DNA of 64,000 nucleotides from assembly GCA_026126215.1 (NCBI GenBank), contig JAHCJQ010000004.1, positions 1 to 64,000 on the forward strand. The letters run 5' to 3'. Under the pieces are notes generated by a model. It had not been told where the DNA came from and did no database searches. It was given only the letters and a program-made list of their open reading frames with translations. Position 1 is the stretch's first letter. Every line of letters starts with the position of its first letter. Both the position numbers and the translations under genes were made by a program. Origin of the DNA: Alphaproteobacteria bacterium (GTDB lineage Bacteria > Pseudomonadota > Alphaproteobacteria > Ferrovibrionales > Ferrovibrionaceae). Positions 60,570-64,000 of this stretch are shown piece after piece.

Positions 60570-61814
60570 CTACACGAAAAGGCCGATGACTGCGCCGGTC
60601 ATGCAGGTTGCCAGGGTGCCGGAGACCAGCGAGCGCAGTCCGAGTGCGACGATCTCCCCCCGACGCTCGGGCACCATGGTGCCGAGGCCGCCGATCATGA
60701 TGCCGAGGCTGCCGAAATTGGCGAATCCGCACAGGGCGTAGGTGAGGATCAGGCGGGACCGTGCCGAGAGCGCCTCGTCTCCGATGCCCGCCAGATCGAG
60801 ATAGGCGACGAACTCGTTCAGCACCGTCTTGGTGCCCATGAGCTGCCCGGCCAGCACCGCCTCGCTCCAGGGAATGCCCATCAGGAAGCAGATCGGTGCC
60901 ATGATCCAGCCGAGCAGGCGCTGCAGCGTCAGCGGCGCCCCAGCCACGTCCGGCGCGAGCGCGATGACCTGGTTCAGCAGGTGGACCAGTGCCACCAGCA
61001 CGATCAGCATGGCAACCACGTTGACGAGGAGCTGCACGCCCGAGAGCGTGCCACGCGTGATGGCGTCCATCGACGAGGTGGCGGGATCGGGAACCGCGAT
61101 ATCGCCCTCGGTGCCCGGCGCGCGGTCCGGGATCATGACCTGCGCGACCAGGATGGCCGCCGGGGCGCTGAGCAGCGAGGCCAGGACCAGATGGCCGCCG
61201 ACATCAGGAATGGCAGGGGCCAGGATCACGGCATAGAGCACGAGGACGGTACCTGCGATGGTCGCCATGCCCGCCGTCATCACCACGAAGAGTTCGCCCC
61301 GGCTCAGCCGCGCGAGGTAGGGGCGGGCGAAGAGCGGCGCCTCGACCATGCCGACGAAGATATTCGCCGCCGTGGCGACGCCCACCGCGCCGCCAGTGCC
61401 GAGCGTTCGCCGCAGCCCCCAGGCGAACGCCCGCACCAGCGCGGGCAGGATCCGCCAATGGAACAGCAGGCTCGATAGTGCGCTCATCACCAGGATCAGC
61501 GGCAGCGCCTGAAAGGCGAGGTTGAAGCTCGAGCCCGGACTCTTCTCGTCGAAAGGAAGGGGCCCGCCACCGATATAGCCGAAGACGAAAGATGTTCCCG
61601 CACGGGTCGCGGCGGCGATGGAGTTGACCGCGCCGGTGAGCGAGGCCAGAGCGGACTTGAGCGGCGGCAACGAGGTGAACAGCGCCGCAAGGACGATCTG
61701 GAGGAGGAGCGCGATGAGCAACGGTCGCCAGCGCAGGGCGCGGCGATCCTCGCTCAGAAGCCAGGCCAGCCCGAGAAGTCCGACCAACCCAGCTCCGCTT
61801 TGTATTAATTCCAT
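60570..61814 (-). CDS. CNT-family nucleoside transporter (NupC type)
   Basis: 414 residues, eight to ten membrane segments. GYIGGGPLPFD and LAFQALPLILVMSALSSLLFHW, ANIFVGMVEAPLFARPYL, MTAGMATIAGTVLVLYA and the C-terminal LCGFANFGSLGIMIGGLGTMVPERR are the concentrative nucleoside transporter signatures. It moves nucleosides into the cell with H+ or Na+. It lies between the CoxM and CoxD genes. If co-regulated, it hints that the Mo enzyme could act on purine-type substrates. Confidence 0.92.
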   Translation of the reverse strand: MELIQSGAGLVGLLGLAWLLSEDRRALRWRPLLIALLLQIVLAALFTSLPPLKSALASLTGAVNSIAAATRAGTSFVFGYIGGGPLPFDEKSPGSSFNLAFQALPLILVMSALSSLLFHWRILPALVRAFAWGLRRTLGTGGAVGVATAANIFVGMVEAPLFARPYLARLSRGELFVVMTAGMATIAGTVLVLYAVILAPAIPDVGGHLVLASLLSAPAAILVAQVMIPDRAPGTEGDIAVPDPATSSMDAITRGTLSGVQLLVNVVAMLIVLVALVHLLNQVIALAPDVAGAPLTLQRLLGWIMAPICFLMGIPWSEAVLAGQLMGTKTVLNEFVAYLDLAGIGDEALSARSRLILTYALCGFANFGSLGIMIGGLGTMVPERRGEIVALGLRSLVSGTLATCMTGAVIGLFV

Positions 61815-61852
61815 AATTATAACGGCTTAAAGATAATTCTTCATTAATCGCT

Positions 61853-61886
61853 TGAAAAGACGGCGAGGGGAGACGGACTCCCCTCG
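61853..61886 (-). terminator. Rho-independent terminator after the CoxM gene (minus strand)
   Basis: A perfect 9-bp stem (61864-61872 with 61878-61886), loop ACGGA, followed on the minus strand by CCGTCTTTTC. It lies 30 bases after the coxM stop, so the L-M genes and the downstream transporter/maturation genes are probably separate units. Confidence 0.75.
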
Positions 61887-61915
61887 CTCAGGGCTCACGA
61901 ATGACTCCCCGCCGG

Positions 61916-62710
61916 TCAGCCGCAGGCCGCCACCGCCCGGCGCGCCATGACGCCGATCAGATGCGCGCGATACTCCGCCGAGGCATGGATATCGGCGTTC
62001 AGTCCGTCTGCCTTTGCCTTGAGCCCGTCGAGCGCGCCGGCGGCGAAGCTCTTCCCCAGTGCCGCCTCTGCTTCCGTCCAGCGAAAGACCGAAGGCGCGG
62101 CCCCGGTAACTGCCACCCGCACGCCATTCGCCGTTTCGGCGACCAATACGCCCACGATGGCGTAGCGCGAGGCCGGGTTCTCGAACTTCTGGTAGGCCGC
62201 GCGCTTCGGCGCCGGAAAGGCCACCTTGACGATGATCTCGCCTTCTTCGAGGGCGGTCTCGAACATGCCGGTGAAGAACTTGTCGGCCGGGATCTGGCGC
62301 TTGCTGGTATGGATCGTCGCGCCGAGACCAAGGGCCGCGGCCGGATAGTCCGCCGCCGGATCGCTGTTGGCGATCGAGCCGCCGATGGTGCCCAGGTTGC
62401 GCACCTGCGGATCGCCGATACCGCCCGCCAGCGCGGCAAGGGCCGGAATGGCCTTTTTCACCTCGGCCGATGACGCCACCTCGCCATGCCTGGTCATGGC
62501 GCCGATGACGACACTGCCGCCTTCGACCTTGATGCCCTTGAGTTCGGCAATGCCGCCGAGGTCGATCACGTCGCCGGGCTGCGCCAGGCGCTGCTTGAGC
62601 GTCGGGATCAGGGTCTGGCCACCGGCCAATAGTTTCGCTTCCGTGTTGGCGGCGATCAGCTTGGTCGCCTCCGCGAGGCTGCCGGGACGATGATAGTTGA
62701 ACGCATACAT
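61916..62710 (-). CDS. coxM: CoxM-type FAD-binding subunit of a Mo hydroxylase
   Basis: 264 residues. YHRPGSLAEATKLI, LLAGGQTLIPTLKQRL and TIGGSIANSDPAADYPAA are the FAD-binding motifs of the medium subunit of CO dehydrogenase/xanthine dehydrogenase-type enzymes; electrons pass from the Mo site through Fe-S clusters to this FAD. It follows coxL by 18 bases. The Fe-S small subunit (coxS) gene is not visible in the window. Confidence 0.92.
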   Translation of the reverse strand: MYAFNYHRPGSLAEATKLIAANTEAKLLAGGQTLIPTLKQRLAQPGDVIDLGGIAELKGIKVEGGSVVIGAMTRHGEVASSAEVKKAIPALAALAGGIGDPQVRNLGTIGGSIANSDPAADYPAAALGLGATIHTSKRQIPADKFFTGMFETALEEGEIIVKVAFPAPKRAAYQKFENPASRYAIVGVLVAETANGVRVAVTGAAPSVFRWTEAEAALGKSFAAGALDGLKAKADGLNADIHASAEYRAHLIGVMARRAVAACG

Positions 62711-62728
62711 GTTCGGGTCCCCCTGTTC

Positions 62729-64000
<1,272 letters not shown>

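Noticed and set aside
61816-61821. TATAAT on the minus strand as promoter of the CNT gene
   Set aside because: It lies 2 bases before the start codon, so transcription would begin inside the gene.

Overview
The window is about 64 kb of G+C-rich chromosome, most likely from an alphaproteobacterium. The evidence is the alaC-like aminotransferase/hom/glpX/recJ gene order, a DUF2842 protein, an Irr/ICE-like iron box, a host-attachment-family protein, class I PHA synthase, and NifU-like scaffold plus Mo-hydroxylase maturation genes. I do not name a genus. Nearly all DNA is coding, genes often overlap by ATGA or TGATG, and only one RNA gene (tRNA-Glu) is visible.

Layout. 0-4 kb: a truncated GAF-GAF histidine kinase overlapping a receiver-adenylate cyclase, facing an NsrR-like Rrf2 regulator and two small membrane-protein genes, one broken by an in-frame stop. 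4-9.4 kb: a CoA-transferase, convergent iron(III) binding-protein and permease genes, and a patatin-like lipase. 9.4-17.5 kb: a valine-catabolism run (acyl-CoA dehydrogenase, 3-hydroxyisobutyryl-CoA hydrolase, 3-hydroxyisobutyrate dehydrogenase), then LysE-type exporter, enoyl-CoA hydratase, SDR, flavin monooxygenase and a second CoA-transferase. 17.5-17.8 kb: a tandem array of palindromic ~59-bp repeats. 17.9-22.3 kb: MFS transporter, MetY, CoA-binding protein, enoyl-CoA hydratase, thioesterase. 22.4-27.4 kb: a complete Liv-type ABC transporter. 27.5-29.7 kb: rplM-rpsI and argC. 29.7-36.4 kb: EAL protein, Bcr-like MFS, gamma carbonic anhydrase, PhaC, OmpA lipoprotein. 36.5-41.9 kb: aminotransferase, hom, glpX, recJ, tRNA-Glu. 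42-46.7 kb: attachment protein, L,D-transpeptidase, DUF882/YcbK protein, alpha/beta hydrolase, PEP-CTERM protein. 46.8-53.4 kb: methyltransferase, an intact membrane histidine kinase, and a CqsA/CqsS-like module. 53.6-64 kb (minus strand): a form-II CoxL/CoxM molybdenum hydroxylase (CoxL runs off the end), a CNT nucleoside transporter, and a tightly overlapped maturation operon (CoxD, CoxE, XdhC-type proteins, MPT-binding/MocA fusion, cysteine desulfurase, SufU-like scaffold and two small proteins).

The most interesting segment is 47.9-53.4 kb. It encodes a convincing homologue of the Vibrio CqsA alpha-hydroxyketone autoinducer synthase. Facing it is an operon with a CqsS-like six-helix receptor, an SDR reductase and a 77-residue protein. 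The receptor keeps the membrane sensor region, including the Trp/Ser pair of the CqsS ligand pocket. It has lost the phosphoacceptor histidine (Arg instead), has degenerate ATP-binding glycine boxes and carries no receiver domain. An intact orphan histidine kinase lies just upstream of the synthase. Between them is a 344-bp AT-rich region with a perfect TATAAT box, an operator-like dyad and a DnaA-box inverted pair. I read this as a non-canonical alpha-hydroxyketone signalling system whose receptor is probably a pseudokinase.
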